The notes beneath the pieces were generated by a model. It had not been told where the DNA came from. It saw only the letters and a program-made list of their open reading frames with translations, and made no database searches. The translations under genes were made by a program, and so were the position numbers. From the NCBI RefSeq assembly GCF_003313505.1, contig NZ_QMHO01000003.1, forward strand, positions 457,464-521,463: a stretch of DNA of 64,000 bases, read 5' to 3'. Below are positions 37,373 to 46,805 of this stretch, in pieces. Position 1 is the first letter of the stretch. Every line of letters starts with the position of its first letter. The stretch comes from Pedobacter nanyangensis (lineage in GTDB: Bacteria; Bacteroidota; Bacteroidia; Sphingobacteriales; Sphingobacteriaceae).

Positions 37373-38938
37373 TTATTCACCGTAACCTGGATTTTGTACC
37401 AGTTTTTTATTAGAGTTCATCACGGCTCTACTGATTGGCCACAAAGATCTTCTCAAGTCTCCAAACCCTATTAAGTCGGTGTTACCGTTTCTGGTCTGGC
37501 GATCGATCAATACAGGATCCATCACTTCCTTAACTTTATTGGTCCTTACCAAATCAAACCAACGCTTGCCCTCTCCAATAAGCTCGTACTGGCGCTCCTC
37601 CAAAATTGCGTTTTCCATTGCTGTTTGCGTGCTTACTTTGGGATCGGTTGCTAAATACTCTGGTATGGTGGCTCTTTTTCTAACATAGTTCAAATACTTA
37701 AGGGCATTTGGCAAATCACCGCTACCATTCAAAGCTTCCGCATAAAGCAGATACATATCTGATAATCTGTACATCACAAGGTATACAGGTGCCTGTTGGT
37801 TGTAAAACTGGTTAAGCGCTGTGGTTGAAGTTGCCGCCGTTGGGTTGACAGGACTTGCGTAATATTTCAGAAAACGGTCCCTGTTGTTATTGGCCGGATT
37901 AGTAACGGTATATAAATCTAGGGTTTGCTTTGGTCTAATATCAGTATTAGGACGAACGGTTTGCGCATGTGGCAAGAAGTACTTAGTGTACAATAACGGA
38001 TCAACCTGAAAAGTTTTGTTATTCTGCGTAAAAGATGTAACGTTACAAGCACATCCGTTGGCCACAAAATCCCAGTGGATTGACCAAATGGTTTCTGTAC
38101 TTGTAGCTGGTGCGGTAAATATGCTTTTCCAGGTAGCGGTGGGTTCCAAATTTACTTCAGATACACCCGCATAGGCAACACCTTTAGCAGATCTTGCTTT
38201 GAATAGATTTTTAATCCAGATAATTGCATTGGGATAATCTTTTTTCCACATGTAGGCATCGGCCAGTGCGGCACATACTGCCCCCTCGTTAATGGTGTAT
38301 ATTGTAGGGTTTTGGTTTTTCACCATCAAGTCGTATGCAGTGATTAAATCTTTGATGACTACTTCATCCAAAATTTTAGCTGCTGGTTCGCGAGGCCGCT
38401 GTGCATCTACTTGCACATCCTCATAGGGCTCTAGCCAAATAGGTGCATTGCCCCAAACCCTTACAATATAAAAATAACAGATGGCACGCATGGCATAAGA
38501 TTGGGCCAAATTTGCGTTTACCACGGCCTGGGTTACGTTTTGATCTAGTGCCATTACCCCTGGAATATATTTGATATTGCTATTTGCTCTAGCAATAACG
38601 GTATAAAGCCTAGACCAATCGGTATAGATATTATCTGGCGTAATGGCATTCATGGCCACCTCTGTAACATGGGTGGTGGTGTAGTTCAAGAACCTATCGA
38701 AGTTATCAGATCTAAATTCTCCCCAATAATGATAGCGATCTAAGTATTGGCTTTCACCAACCATGGTTTGTTGAAAGGAGGAATACATACCCGAGGTTGC
38801 GGCATCTATATCCACTTTAGATTTATAAAAATCAGTGATTTTAACTTCCGACACAGGTTTTTCGTCAAGAAATTTTTTACAGCTGCCCATGGTTACACAC
38901 AGCGTAATGAGGCAAGTATATTTTAATAATTTTATCAT
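37373..38938 (-). CDS. SusD/RagB-family nutrient-binding lipoprotein
   Basis: It is the surface lid that captures glycan and docks on the SusC channel. The 521-residue product has a lipoprotein signal (Cys20, MGSCKKFLDEKP), the N-terminal SusD TPR-type helices (IDAATSGMYSSFQQ, NIYTDWSRLYTVIARAN, SYAMRAICYFYIVRVWG) and the C-terminal SusD domain (MYRLSDMYLLYAEALN, AILEERQYELIGEGKRWFD). It is paired with the SusC gene 8 bases upstream. Substrate specificity must be inferred from the linked enzymes. Confidence 0.95.
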   Translation of the reverse strand: MIKLLKYTCLITLCVTMGSCKKFLDEKPVSEVKITDFYKSKVDIDAATSGMYSSFQQTMVGESQYLDRYHYWGEFRSDNFDRFLNYTTTHVTEVAMNAITPDNIYTDWSRLYTVIARANSNIKYIPGVMALDQNVTQAVVNANLAQSYAMRAICYFYIVRVWGNAPIWLEPYEDVQVDAQRPREPAAKILDEVVIKDLITAYDLMVKNQNPTIYTINEGAVCAALADAYMWKKDYPNAIIWIKNLFKARSAKGVAYAGVSEVNLEPTATWKSIFTAPATSTETIWSIHWDFVANGCACNVTSFTQNNKTFQVDPLLYTKYFLPHAQTVRPNTDIRPKQTLDLYTVTNPANNNRDRFLKYYASPVNPTAATSTTALNQFYNQQAPVYLVMYRLSDMYLLYAEALNGSGDLPNALKYLNYVRKRATIPEYLATDPKVSTQTAMENAILEERQYELIGEGKRWFDLVRTNKVKEVMDPVLIDRQTRNGNTDLIGFGDLRRSLWPISRAVMNSNKKLVQNPGYGE

Positions 38939-38946
38939 AGCTCTAC

Positions 38947-41900
38947 TTATAAAGTAATATTTAAACCCAAACCTAATTCTCTTCTTCTTGGATACCTACC
39001 CGTATCATCTCCTGGGGTAAGCGGGTTCCTGGTACTAAATTCTGGATCGTAGCCTCTGTAGTTTGTCCACGTTACCACATTGGTACCGTAAACAAATGCA
39101 CTTACCCTACTCATGCCCAATTTTTTAGCTGTTTTAGCATCCAAACTATAGGCAAGCCTCATACTGGCAAGCCTTATAAAAGTGGCATCCTCCAGGTAAG
39201 CACTGTTGCCGTGTTGTTTTAAATTTCCGCGGCTTGCTCGGTTAGGGTAATAAGGATATTTAGCAATATCGCCTGGCTTTTGCCACGAGTTATATAAAAC
39301 GTCTGGATTACCCGGCCCGGTTGCCGATGGGTTATTGGCATTGTATAACAAGGTGTTATACACTTGCCCGCCTACAGAAGCGTTAAACAAAATATTGAAG
39401 GTGAACTGCTTGTAGGTAAAATTGTTTCCAATACCCAAATTGTATTTAGGCTGTGCATTACCAATTACATGGCGATCACCATCGTCAATTAAACTGTCAC
39501 GCTGTATGTTTGCCCATTCGGTATCGCCACCCACCAGTTTACCTCCCGGATCGTACATGTTGTGTACGGTACCCGTATAAGGTTTTCCGTTAAAGGTATA
39601 TTGTGCTTTTCCGTTCACATACAATGGCTTATTATCAGGTCCTAAAACAACTGTCAGTTTTTCCCAGTTATCGTTATAAGCGTTAGATTCATTCCATTGA
39701 TAAACTCCTAAATTCTTCCATCCGTAAAAATCACCAATTTTTCCACCCTCTTGTACATACCATTTGTTACCAGCAACAAATGAACCTGCGCCAGCTAGGT
39801 CTTTAATGGTACCTCTTTCGAAATAGATATTGGCATCAACACTCCATTGGAAGTTCTTTTTTGAAATTGGGGTTCCGGAAACGGATAGCTCAAGCCCTTT
39901 GCTGGCAATGGTTCCCACGTTTACAATTACCGTAGAGAAACCTGTTTCTTTTACCAGCTGACGTGGATATAGCAAATCTTTCGATCGTTTTTCGTACACC
40001 TCACCTGTAAAAGACAACCTGCCTTTAAAGAAAGCAAGGTCTAATCCCAAGTTGGTCTGGATTCCTGTTTCCCACCTGATCAAACTATTGCCAAGCGTGG
40101 TACTATAAGTAGCCCCTGGAACGCCGTTGTAGCTGGCATCAAAAACAATTTTATTGATAAAGCCGTAGTCTTCAATCTGGTCATTACCTACCCGTCCGTA
40201 ACTTGCACGAAGTTTTGCGTCATCCAAAAACTTGTTAGACCATCCCATAAATTGCTCCGCAGAAAAACGCCATGCCAAAGAGCCTGAATAGAAAGACCCT
40301 CTTTTATTTTCGGGACTAAATCTAGAAGAGCCATCATTACGATACACTGCACTGGCAATGTATTTGCCCTTGTAGTTATAATTCACCCTCGCAAAAATAG
40401 CCTGATTTGTATTGGCCGTACCATTGGTATAAGTGTTGATGGCGGTTAAGAAAGCAGGAAGTGCCACGTAAATTTCCTCACTCACCGAGTTTAAGTACTC
40501 TAAGTGAAAAGTATTTTGTTTTCTGCGAATAGCATTTGCACCTAAGGTTGCACTAATATTATGGTCGTTAAAACTTTGGTTATAGTTAAAATACGTTTGA
40601 GCCTCGTATCTAAAGCTATTTTTCATCTCATTGATCCCATTATTTGTATTTTTATTAGCGCTTACATAACGTGGGGAAAAGAAAGTACTTTGCGGATTTT
40701 CGTAAGCTAAATTGAAAAGCGTAGTCCACTTGATATGCTTGGTCAAATCAAAATCAACTTGGTTGTTCACTTGGGCCGAATAGGTTTCTGTTTTATTGAT
40801 TTCGTACAAAGCATTGGCCAAAGGATTTCTTTTAGAAGCGATATAACTCGTCAAAGTTCCGTCCGGATAGTAAATTAAGGAGTAAGCTGGTCGATCAAAA
40901 ATAACGTTCACCGTTCTAGCAATCGGGATTTCGTTTTTCATTTGGTAATACAACGAAACATTGGCCGTGTATTTCAATTTAGGCATGGCCTGATAAGAAA
41001 TATTTAACCTCGACTGCAATGATTGTGCATTACTGTTGACCACGATGGATTTATCGTTGATGTAGTTTACGCTGGCATAGAAATTAAAGGTTTTAGAAGC
41101 GCCGGATAAACTGGTATTTACCTGTTGGCGGTGTCCGGTGTTGCCCAACAATATATCCTGTAAATCATTATCGGCATTTAAAGCGATATTTAGCGAATCG
41201 GCATTGCTTCCCGCAGTGGGATTTGTGGGGGCTTGTAATCTACGGAAAGCCCTTACTTCTGCGGAATTACTTTGCGGCAATTTATGGGCAAGCTTGCCAA
41301 AAAGGTGGGTGTATTGTGCCTCAAACTTCGCCTTACCATCGGCACCTTTTTTGGTGGTAATTAAAATCACGCCATTGGCTGCTTGTGCCCCGTAAATGGA
41401 GGCCGATGCCGCATCTTTTAAAATCTCTACACTTGCAATATCCAAGGGGTTAATATTTCTACCATTATCGGTAATTACCCCATCAACCACATAAAGTGGC
41501 CCAGCACCTCCGTTTAAGGTAGTTACCCCTCTAATTTGAATGGTACCTTCGGCGCCAGGGGCACCATCGGTAGTTACCAATACCCCTGAGGCCTTGCCTT
41601 GCAAAGCAGTTAACAAATCAACCGGTTGCCTTTGTTCGATATCTTTTGAAGAAACGGAGGATACGGCAGAGGTCAAATCACTTTTTCTTACTTTTCCGCC
41701 AAAACCAGTGCTGATGACCACTTCATTAAGCTCATTGGCCGACTCCTGTAGTACTACGTTCAGCACTGAATTGTTTACAGATTTTTCAACGGTAGCGTAG
41801 CCAATTAAGCTGAATACTAAAGTAGCGTCTTTGGCCACTGTAATAGTGTACTTTCCGTCACCGTCGCTCATTGCCCCGCCAGCTAAATTTTTAATTTTAA

Positions 41901-42075
41901 TGCTTACGCCTGGCAAACTTGCGCCAGCGGCATCTTTAACCGTTCCACTAACCTTTATTTGGTTTTGATTTTGAGCCGATACGTTCAGATTGACCAATGC
42001 GCATAATCCTATCATGATTGCACATTTCATCGAAACAGCCCATATAGAGAAACTTTGGGTAAATTTTCCTTTCAT
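38947..42075 (-). CDS. SusC/RagA-family TonB-dependent outer-membrane transporter
   Basis: It is an outer-membrane beta-barrel importer of oligosaccharides, energised by TonB. The 1042-residue product has a signal peptide (NVSAQ, about 35) and a carboxypeptidase-regulatory-like domain (about 40-110; VSGTVKDAAGASLPGVSI). A TonB-box-like segment follows near 114-124 (NELNEVVISTG), then the plug (about 130-245; IQIRGVTTLNGG, GPLYVVDGV, SIYGAQAANGVILITTKKG) and the barrel ending RRELGLGLNITL. There is no STN domain, so ECF/anti-sigma signalling through this protein is unlikely, in line with the lone AraC regulator nearby. Confidence 0.95.
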   Translation of the reverse strand: MKGKFTQSFSIWAVSMKCAIMIGLCALVNLNVSAQNQNQIKVSGTVKDAAGASLPGVSIKIKNLAGGAMSDGDGKYTITVAKDATLVFSLIGYATVEKSVNNSVLNVVLQESANELNEVVISTGFGGKVRKSDLTSAVSSVSSKDIEQRQPVDLLTALQGKASGVLVTTDGAPGAEGTIQIRGVTTLNGGAGPLYVVDGVITDNGRNINPLDIASVEILKDAASASIYGAQAANGVILITTKKGADGKAKFEAQYTHLFGKLAHKLPQSNSAEVRAFRRLQAPTNPTAGSNADSLNIALNADNDLQDILLGNTGHRQQVNTSLSGASKTFNFYASVNYINDKSIVVNSNAQSLQSRLNISYQAMPKLKYTANVSLYYQMKNEIPIARTVNVIFDRPAYSLIYYPDGTLTSYIASKRNPLANALYEINKTETYSAQVNNQVDFDLTKHIKWTTLFNLAYENPQSTFFSPRYVSANKNTNNGINEMKNSFRYEAQTYFNYNQSFNDHNISATLGANAIRRKQNTFHLEYLNSVSEEIYVALPAFLTAINTYTNGTANTNQAIFARVNYNYKGKYIASAVYRNDGSSRFSPENKRGSFYSGSLAWRFSAEQFMGWSNKFLDDAKLRASYGRVGNDQIEDYGFINKIVFDASYNGVPGATYSTTLGNSLIRWETGIQTNLGLDLAFFKGRLSFTGEVYEKRSKDLLYPRQLVKETGFSTVIVNVGTIASKGLELSVSGTPISKKNFQWSVDANIYFERGTIKDLAGAGSFVAGNKWYVQEGGKIGDFYGWKNLGVYQWNESNAYNDNWEKLTVVLGPDNKPLYVNGKAQYTFNGKPYTGTVHNMYDPGGKLVGGDTEWANIQRDSLIDDGDRHVIGNAQPKYNLGIGNNFTYKQFTFNILFNASVGGQVYNTLLYNANNPSATGPGNPDVLYNSWQKPGDIAKYPYYPNRASRGNLKQHGNSAYLEDATFIRLASMRLAYSLDAKTAKKLGMSRVSAFVYGTNVVTWTNYRGYDPEFSTRNPLTPGDDTGRYPRRRELGLGLNITL

Positions 42076-42511
42076 ATATGAATCAATTTAAATTAACAGA
42101 AATAAAATCTTGGTTGGTTTGCCAATCATTGCAACGGTTTACCATTGAAATTGGACAGGTAGGGCGCAAATAGCCAGGAGGCCATGAGTGGGTCTGTACT
42201 TTCATATCTTTTAAGTTTAAATTTGGTATCTGCAAGTAAATGATAAAGCACAGATTAACGGCTATTTTAATTGGCGAATTATTCAACAATTTTGGCATAC
42301 TCATCTTTAGGAAGCCAACAAACAACCAACAAGCTTTGCAATAAAGCTGATAAGTGCCCTAAATTTCTCCCGTTTAGTGCCAATTCCTATCATGGTTCAA
42401 CCTCTCTTGTAATTGGGGGAAGGGATGATTTATATTTAGCTGATGGTTAAACTGCTACATCTGCGCTAAAAAAAGTTGTACTTGTTACAACTAAAAGTTG
42501 ATTTGACAGAT

Positions 42512-42607
42512 ATGCGTCCGGATGGGCAGATCATCATTGATCCTACAAAAGATATTCGAAAACCGACTACCGTTTCCATGGAACATATCCCAAATGGGAA
42601 GAATTAA
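42512..42607 (+). pseudogene. Possible gene remnant or small ORF of 31 codons
   Basis: The plus-strand frame opens at 42470, has an ATG at 42512 and a stop at 42605. The translation includes LTDMRPDGQIIIDPTKD and TTVSMEHIPNGKN, which looks like the tail of a real protein rather than random sequence. I do not recognise the family. It lacks a clear ribosome binding site and promoter. Confidence 0.25.
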
Positions 42608-42644
42608 ATACTGCTTTTTGCATTTCCGTTAAAATGCAATTAAA

Positions 42645-42679
42645 CAAAAAACCCTCCAGATGGTGAATCTGAAGGGTTT
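42645..42679 (-). terminator. Rho-independent terminator of tRNA-Pro
   Basis: In the minus direction AAACCCTTCAGAT pairs with ATCTGGAGGGTTT (one mismatch), followed by a T-run, 19 bases past the tRNA 3' end. Confidence 0.85.
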
Positions 42680-42697
42680 GATCGACTGTCGTCTGTG

Positions 42698-42771
42698 TCG
42701 GGGTGGCAGGATTCGAACCTACGACCTCCACATCCCAAATGTGGCGCGATACCGGGCTACGCTACACCCCG
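42698..42771 (-). tRNA. tRNA-Pro, anticodon TGG
   Basis: The 74-nt cloverleaf reads CGGGGTG at the 5' end pairing with CACCCCG at the 3' end, plus discriminator A. The anticodon stem CCACA/TGTGG encloses loop TTTGGGA with anticodon TGG at 42735-42737. The T-arm has GTTCGAATC. CCA is not encoded. Confidence 0.97.
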
Positions 42772-42891
42772 ATGGTGGTATCACCTTTTTCCTCTCATTT
42801 AATCCTAGGATTTCTTGACGAGGCTGCAAAGATAAACATTTTAAAACACCAAGCAAACGATTTTAAAAAATGTTTTATCCAAAAGCATTTT

Positions 42892-43452
42892 TTAAGCCTC
42901 TGCCCTTTGTTTGGCCTTAATCCAATACAACAGTTCATGGATAAAAACGCCAGCCTTCTTATCCATTGCTTCTGGATCTGCAGGCACACCCTCTTCGTTA
43001 AAGGCCTTATCAATAGTAGGTACCGGGAACATGGCCGGAACCATTAAAGCACCTATTTTCCATAAACTGAACTGCAGCGAAGTAATCACCTGGGCTCCCC
43101 CAAAAGCACCTGCCGAAACCGTGGCAATAGCGATAGGCTTGCGTTTCCACTCCGCATATAGCAAATCAATCACATTCTTTAAACTTGCAGGATAACCGCC
43201 GTTATATTCAGGAGTAACAATAATTACCCCAGTGGCTTCTTCAATCTGCTTGGCAAACGACAACATCTGCGCTGTAGGATTTTCAATAAAGCGTAATCTC
43301 TCCTCAAAAATAGGGAAATCATAAGCATCCAAATCTAAGATGGCCACTTCCGCCAGTTGCCTATCTTCTAAAAAACGTTTAAAATACAAGGCAACACTAT
43401 GACTTTTACGCCCTCTCCTAACACTCGCTGAAATAATGGCAATTTTCGACAT
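42892..43452 (-). CDS. NAD(P)H-dependent FMN reductase family protein
   Basis: This is a cytoplasmic flavodoxin-like reductase (NADPH-dependent FMN reductase/quinone reductase type). The 186-residue product has the FMN-phosphate loop SASVRRGRKSHSVA (8-21) and the PEYNGGYPASLKNVIDLL motif (about 80-97) of the family, with full length. It stands alone between tRNA-Pro and the ABC exporter. Substrate is unknown; quinone, azo or FMN reduction are typical. Confidence 0.88.
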   Translation of the reverse strand: MSKIAIISASVRRGRKSHSVALYFKRFLEDRQLAEVAILDLDAYDFPIFEERLRFIENPTAQMLSFAKQIEEATGVIIVTPEYNGGYPASLKNVIDLLYAEWKRKPIAIATVSAGAFGGAQVITSLQFSLWKIGALMVPAMFPVPTIDKAFNEEGVPADPEAMDKKAGVFIHELLYWIKAKQRAEA

Positions 43453-43516
43453 TTGATTTTGAATTAACAGTATACCGCTAATTTAACCAAATATCCCATG
43501 GGTTGTTTGATAAAAC

Positions 43517-44650
43517 TTACTCCCACTTAAAAGTTTTTACTGCCACAGCGTAAATTCCTATGCCCCAAAGCAACATGATCAATATCTGCTGCCTTACGTC
43601 CCAAAGGTTAGCCCCCTCAAAAGCTACCTTACGCATCGCATCATTCAAGTAAGTTAAAGGCAAGGCCCTGCTAATAGGCTGTAACCATGCCGGAAAGGCA
43701 TTAATGGAAAAGAAAGTACCCGATAATAAAAACTGCGGCAAGGTAATGATGTTGGAAATTGGCGGAATGGTGCTTTCGCTTTTAGCCAAACCAGATACCA
43801 CAAAACCAAAACCCATAAACACAATTACCCCGATAGTGGCCAACACCAGCATGTTAAATACCGTGAGCGCCCCATTAATCAAGGTAAATTGGAAACAAAA
43901 ATGCCCAATGAGGATGATGAACAACGCACCTAATAGCGCAAAGCCAATACGGGCAATGGCTTCACCTAGCACAATACTTGAGCGCCTCACAGGTGTAGCA
44001 AAAAAACGTTTGATCACCAGGTTTTGTCTTAAGGCAAAAAAGATAAATGCCGTACCAAACACCCCTGTGCTCAATAGCGAAAAACCTAGCTGTCCAGGTA
44101 AAATAAAGTCAATGGTACGATGTAATCTGCCAGTAATGGTTGTTGCCCTAATTTCGGTAACGGCTGGCTTTTGGTTCACCGTGTTTAATTGCTGGGCAAT
44201 ATCATTCAGTACCGAGCGCAGCACATTGCCATTGGTTAACGAAGCCGAAGTATATTTCACGTTGGTAAAATACGCAGGCAAACCATTAGGGTTTTTCTCT
44301 ACGCTAATCAAGGCATCGTAAGCCCCTTTTTCTAAGTTTTTATCAATATTTTCTTGCGTATCGTTTTTGGTTAAACGAATTACGCTTGTTTTTTCCAAGG
44401 CAACAATCACGGGATTGTTCAAATCAGAACCAGGCGCAACGGCAACATCCAGCTTTATGCCGCCACCGCCAATAAAACCAAACACAACGATGAATATCAA
44501 AGGGAAAGCGAGTGTAAAAATCACCGCCGAAGGACTACGGGTAATAGACCGGAAACTTGCTTTGGCCAAGGCCAAGGTAGCTTTTGTATGATTGTACCCC
44601 CCAGCCCCTGAATGGGAGTTTGGTTTTTTATCTTCTATATTAGTCTTCAT
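43517..44650 (-). CDS. ABC-2 type transporter permease
   Basis: This is the membrane subunit of an exporter whose ATPase gene lies just upstream. The 377-residue product has one N-terminal TM (near 40-62), a large extracytoplasmic region (about 65-185), then five TMs with the ABC-2 pattern (LGFSLLSTGVFGTAFIFFAL, FKNVIITLPQFLLSGTFF-like ITLPQFLLSGTFFSI). This YhgE/DrrB-like layout is typical of drug or lipid exporters. The transported compound is unknown. Confidence 0.88.
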   Translation of the reverse strand: MKTNIEDKKPNSHSGAGGYNHTKATLALAKASFRSITRSPSAVIFTLAFPLIFIVVFGFIGGGGIKLDVAVAPGSDLNNPVIVALEKTSVIRLTKNDTQENIDKNLEKGAYDALISVEKNPNGLPAYFTNVKYTSASLTNGNVLRSVLNDIAQQLNTVNQKPAVTEIRATTITGRLHRTIDFILPGQLGFSLLSTGVFGTAFIFFALRQNLVIKRFFATPVRRSSIVLGEAIARIGFALLGALFIILIGHFCFQFTLINGALTVFNMLVLATIGVIVFMGFGFVVSGLAKSESTIPPISNIITLPQFLLSGTFFSINAFPAWLQPISRALPLTYLNDAMRKVAFEGANLWDVRQQILIMLLWGIGIYAVAVKTFKWE

Positions 44651-44697
44651 GATTATAAGTTTGTATATTAAAAGTCCCCATTAGGGGATTTAGGGGT
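44651..44697. repeat. Short CCCC/GGGG palindrome in ABC exporter spacer
   Basis: The 47-base spacer between ATPase and permease genes carries GTCCCCATTAGGGGATTTAG, a CCCC/GGGG hairpin. A similar word pair (TTCCCTAAAAGGGGATTTTA near 52646 and GCCCCTTTAGGAG near 52710) recurs after enolase, suggesting a dispersed palindromic word. Confidence 0.4.
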
Positions 44698-45462
44698 TTA
44701 TTCTCTCCACTCTTTGCCCGTAAGGTTAATGAAAACATCTTCCAAATTGGCAGCTTTCACTTCTTTCTTACGTTCGAAACCGCTGGCAATTAAATTATCG
44801 ATCAATTGATCTGGTGTATCCAAGGCGATAATCTTTCCAGCCTCCACAAAAGCTACCCTATCGCACAACTGTTCGGCCTCGTCCATGTAATGCGTAGTTA
44901 GCACTACCGTAGTGCCACTGTTACGGATTTCGCTGATCAAGTCCCATAAATTTCTGCGGGCCTGCGGATCCAATCCCGTAGTAGGCTCATCCAAAAAGAT
45001 AATCTTTGGCGAATTGATGAGTGTAGTGGCAATAGAGAAACGCTGTTTCTGTCCGCCAGAAAGTTCTTTATATTTCGCCTTGGCCTTATCCTGCAAATTC
45101 ACTTTGGCCAACATCTCCATTGGGCTAATATCTACACCGTACAATCCTGCAAAAAGCTCCAAAAGCTCTACCAAATTCAAATTGGGGTAATAACCTGCAG
45201 CTTGTAATTGCACGCCTATAATTTGCTTAATGGCGCTGGCATTGGTATCAATGTTCAAGCCATCAACGGTTACCTCGCCACTGGTTTTGCTGCGCAAAGT
45301 CTCTATAATTTCCAAGGTGGTAGTTTTACCAGCGCCGTTAGGCCCCAGTAAACCAAATATTTCGTTTTCATAAACATCAAACGAAAGCCCTTGCACCGCT
45401 TTGAAGTCGTCGTAATGCTTTACTAAGTTGCTTACGCTAATAATTGCTTTTCTGTCTGTCAT
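44698..45462 (-). CDS. ABC transporter ATP-binding protein
   Basis: This is the nucleotide-binding subunit for the adjacent ABC-2 permease. The 254-residue product has Walker A GPNGAGKTT (40-48), Q-loop, signature LSGGQKQR, Walker B IIFLDEPTTGLD and the H-loop TTHYMDEAEQL. The DrrA/CcmA-like length and C-terminal tail fit a daunorubicin-type exporter ATPase. The permease gene follows after 47 bases. Confidence 0.93.
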   Translation of the reverse strand: MTDRKAIISVSNLVKHYDDFKAVQGLSFDVYENEIFGLLGPNGAGKTTTLEIIETLRSKTSGEVTVDGLNIDTNASAIKQIIGVQLQAAGYYPNLNLVELLELFAGLYGVDISPMEMLAKVNLQDKAKAKYKELSGGQKQRFSIATTLINSPKIIFLDEPTTGLDPQARRNLWDLISEIRNSGTTVVLTTHYMDEAEQLCDRVAFVEAGKIIALDTPDQLIDNLIASGFERKKEVKAANLEDVFINLTGKEWRE

Positions 45463-45605
45463 CAGTATAAAAGTAAGAAGCTTGCGCTAAACGCTAAATG
45501 TTTTTCCGCTAATTGGAATGATTATGAGGATGAAATGATGAATTAGCTCGGCAATTGGTTGTTTTGTTTTGGTTGTTTACGTTATTTAGGAACTCCTTCA
45601 AACCA

Positions 45606-45634
45606 AAAAGGATGCTTGCTGAACAAACATCCTC
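45606..45634 (-). terminator. Rho-independent terminator of carA
   Basis: AGGATG (45609-45614) pairs with CATCCT (45628-45633). In the minus direction the stem is followed by five T residues. It lies 60 bases beyond the carA stop. Confidence 0.75.
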
Positions 45635-45692
45635 TTATTATTTGATATGGTAAATGCCTTATACCTTCGGCCTTCTACCCGCTAACCTCTTC

Positions 45693-46805
45693 TTACCAAA
45701 CTAAATCGCCTTTGATCATGCTCAAAAAGTCATCAAAAAGATAACGAGAATCGTGTGGGCCTGGTGAGCTCTCTGGATGGTACTGTACTGAAAAAGCTCT
45801 TTTGCCTTTCACGCGGATGCCTTCAATCGAGTCGTCGTTCAAGTTCACGTGGGTAATTTCCACTTTGTCCGATTGTTTAACCTCTTCAGGAATTACCCCA
45901 AAACCGTGGTTTTGAGAAGTTACCTCGCAGTGGTTTTTAATGATATTTTTAACCGGGTGGTTTAAACCACGGTGACCGTTAAACATTTTCATGGTACCAA
46001 TACCGTTAGCCTCGGCCAACAACTGGTGACCTAAACAAATCCCAAACATGGGTTTATCAGCCGCTAAAATTGCTTTTACCGTTTCAATCGCATAAGGCAT
46101 TGCACTAGGGTCGCCAGGGCCATTTGAAATGAAGTAGCCATCAGCGCCCCAAGCATTCATTTCTTCGAAAGTAGTTTTGGCAGGGAATACCTTTACGTAA
46201 ATTTCTCTGTCGTCAAAATTGCGAAGGATATTCTTTTTGATGCCCAGATCCAAAGCAGCCACTTTAACTGGCGCCTCAGGATTACCATAGTAGTAGGCTT
46301 CTTTGGTACTAACTACCGACGAAAGTTCCAAACCATCCATCGGCGGCACCTCTTCCAATTTTTTCCTCAACTCTTGCAAATCCGTAATTTCCGAAGAGAT
46401 GATGGCATTCATTGCTCCCTTGTTACGGATGTGACGTACCAAAGCTCGTGTATCAATGTCAGAAATACCTACAATATTTTCGCTCTCGAAACTATCCTGG
46501 ATCGACTCCGAAGCTTGTTTTCTTGAATAGTTGATGTTGTAATTTTTGCAGACCAAACCCGCAATTTTAATCCCGTCAGACTCCACCTCATCACGGTGCA
46601 TCCCGTAATTACCAATATGCGCATTGGTAGTTACCATAATTTGCCCGAAATAAGAAGGATCCGTAAAAACTTCCTGATAACCTGTCATGCCTGTGTTGAA
46701 GCAGATCTCACCAGTAGTAGTTCCTATTTTTCCAGCAGCCTTGCCATAAAAAACGGTGCCATCGGCCAATAACAAAATCGCTGGTAACTTAGTGTAGTTA
46801 GTCAT
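45693..46805 (-). CDS. carA: Carbamoyl-phosphate synthase small (glutaminase) subunit
   Basis: It supplies ammonia from glutamine to the large subunit for carbamoyl phosphate in pyrimidine and arginine synthesis. The 370-residue product has the CarA N-terminal domain (LLLADGTVFYGKAAG, TGMTGYQEVFTDPSY) and a class I glutaminase domain with nucleophile Cys257 (GICLGHQLL) and the C-terminal His/Glu pair in QYHPESSPGPHDS. No carB gene is adjacent, so the subunits are encoded apart. Confidence 0.97.
   Translation of the reverse strand: MTNYTKLPAILLLADGTVFYGKAAGKIGTTTGEICFNTGMTGYQEVFTDPSYFGQIMVTTNAHIGNYGMHRDEVESDGIKIAGLVCKNYNINYSRKQASESIQDSFESENIVGISDIDTRALVRHIRNKGAMNAIISSEITDLQELRKKLEEVPPMDGLELSSVVSTKEAYYYGNPEAPVKVAALDLGIKKNILRNFDDREIYVKVFPAKTTFEEMNAWGADGYFISNGPGDPSAMPYAIETVKAILAADKPMFGICLGHQLLAEANGIGTMKMFNGHRGLNHPVKNIIKNHCEVTSQNHGFGVIPEEVKQSDKVEITHVNLNDDSIEGIRVKGKRAFSVQYHPESSPGPHDSRYLFDDFLSMIKGDLVW

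Larger units (their letters stand above)
42076..42697. other. Leader/control region of the SusCD operon
   Basis: This 622-base gap separates the SusC start from tRNA-Pro. It holds the tRNA terminator (42645-42679), the perfect 7-bp palindrome AGTTGTA-CTTGT-TACAACT (42474-42492), and a short open frame (42512-42607). A long untranslated leader or distant operator for susC is likely. No exact TAnnTTTG box was found on the minus strand. Confidence 0.4.

Noticed and set aside
9793..42075. Sulfatases, ECF sigma/anti-sigma pair or hybrid two-component system in the PUL
   Set aside because: Looked for because they are common in such loci; none is present in any frame.
42083..42325. 80-codon open frame just upstream of susC
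   Set aside because: It lies in the leader region, has no family resemblance and starts within AT-rich sequence; more likely untranslated leader.
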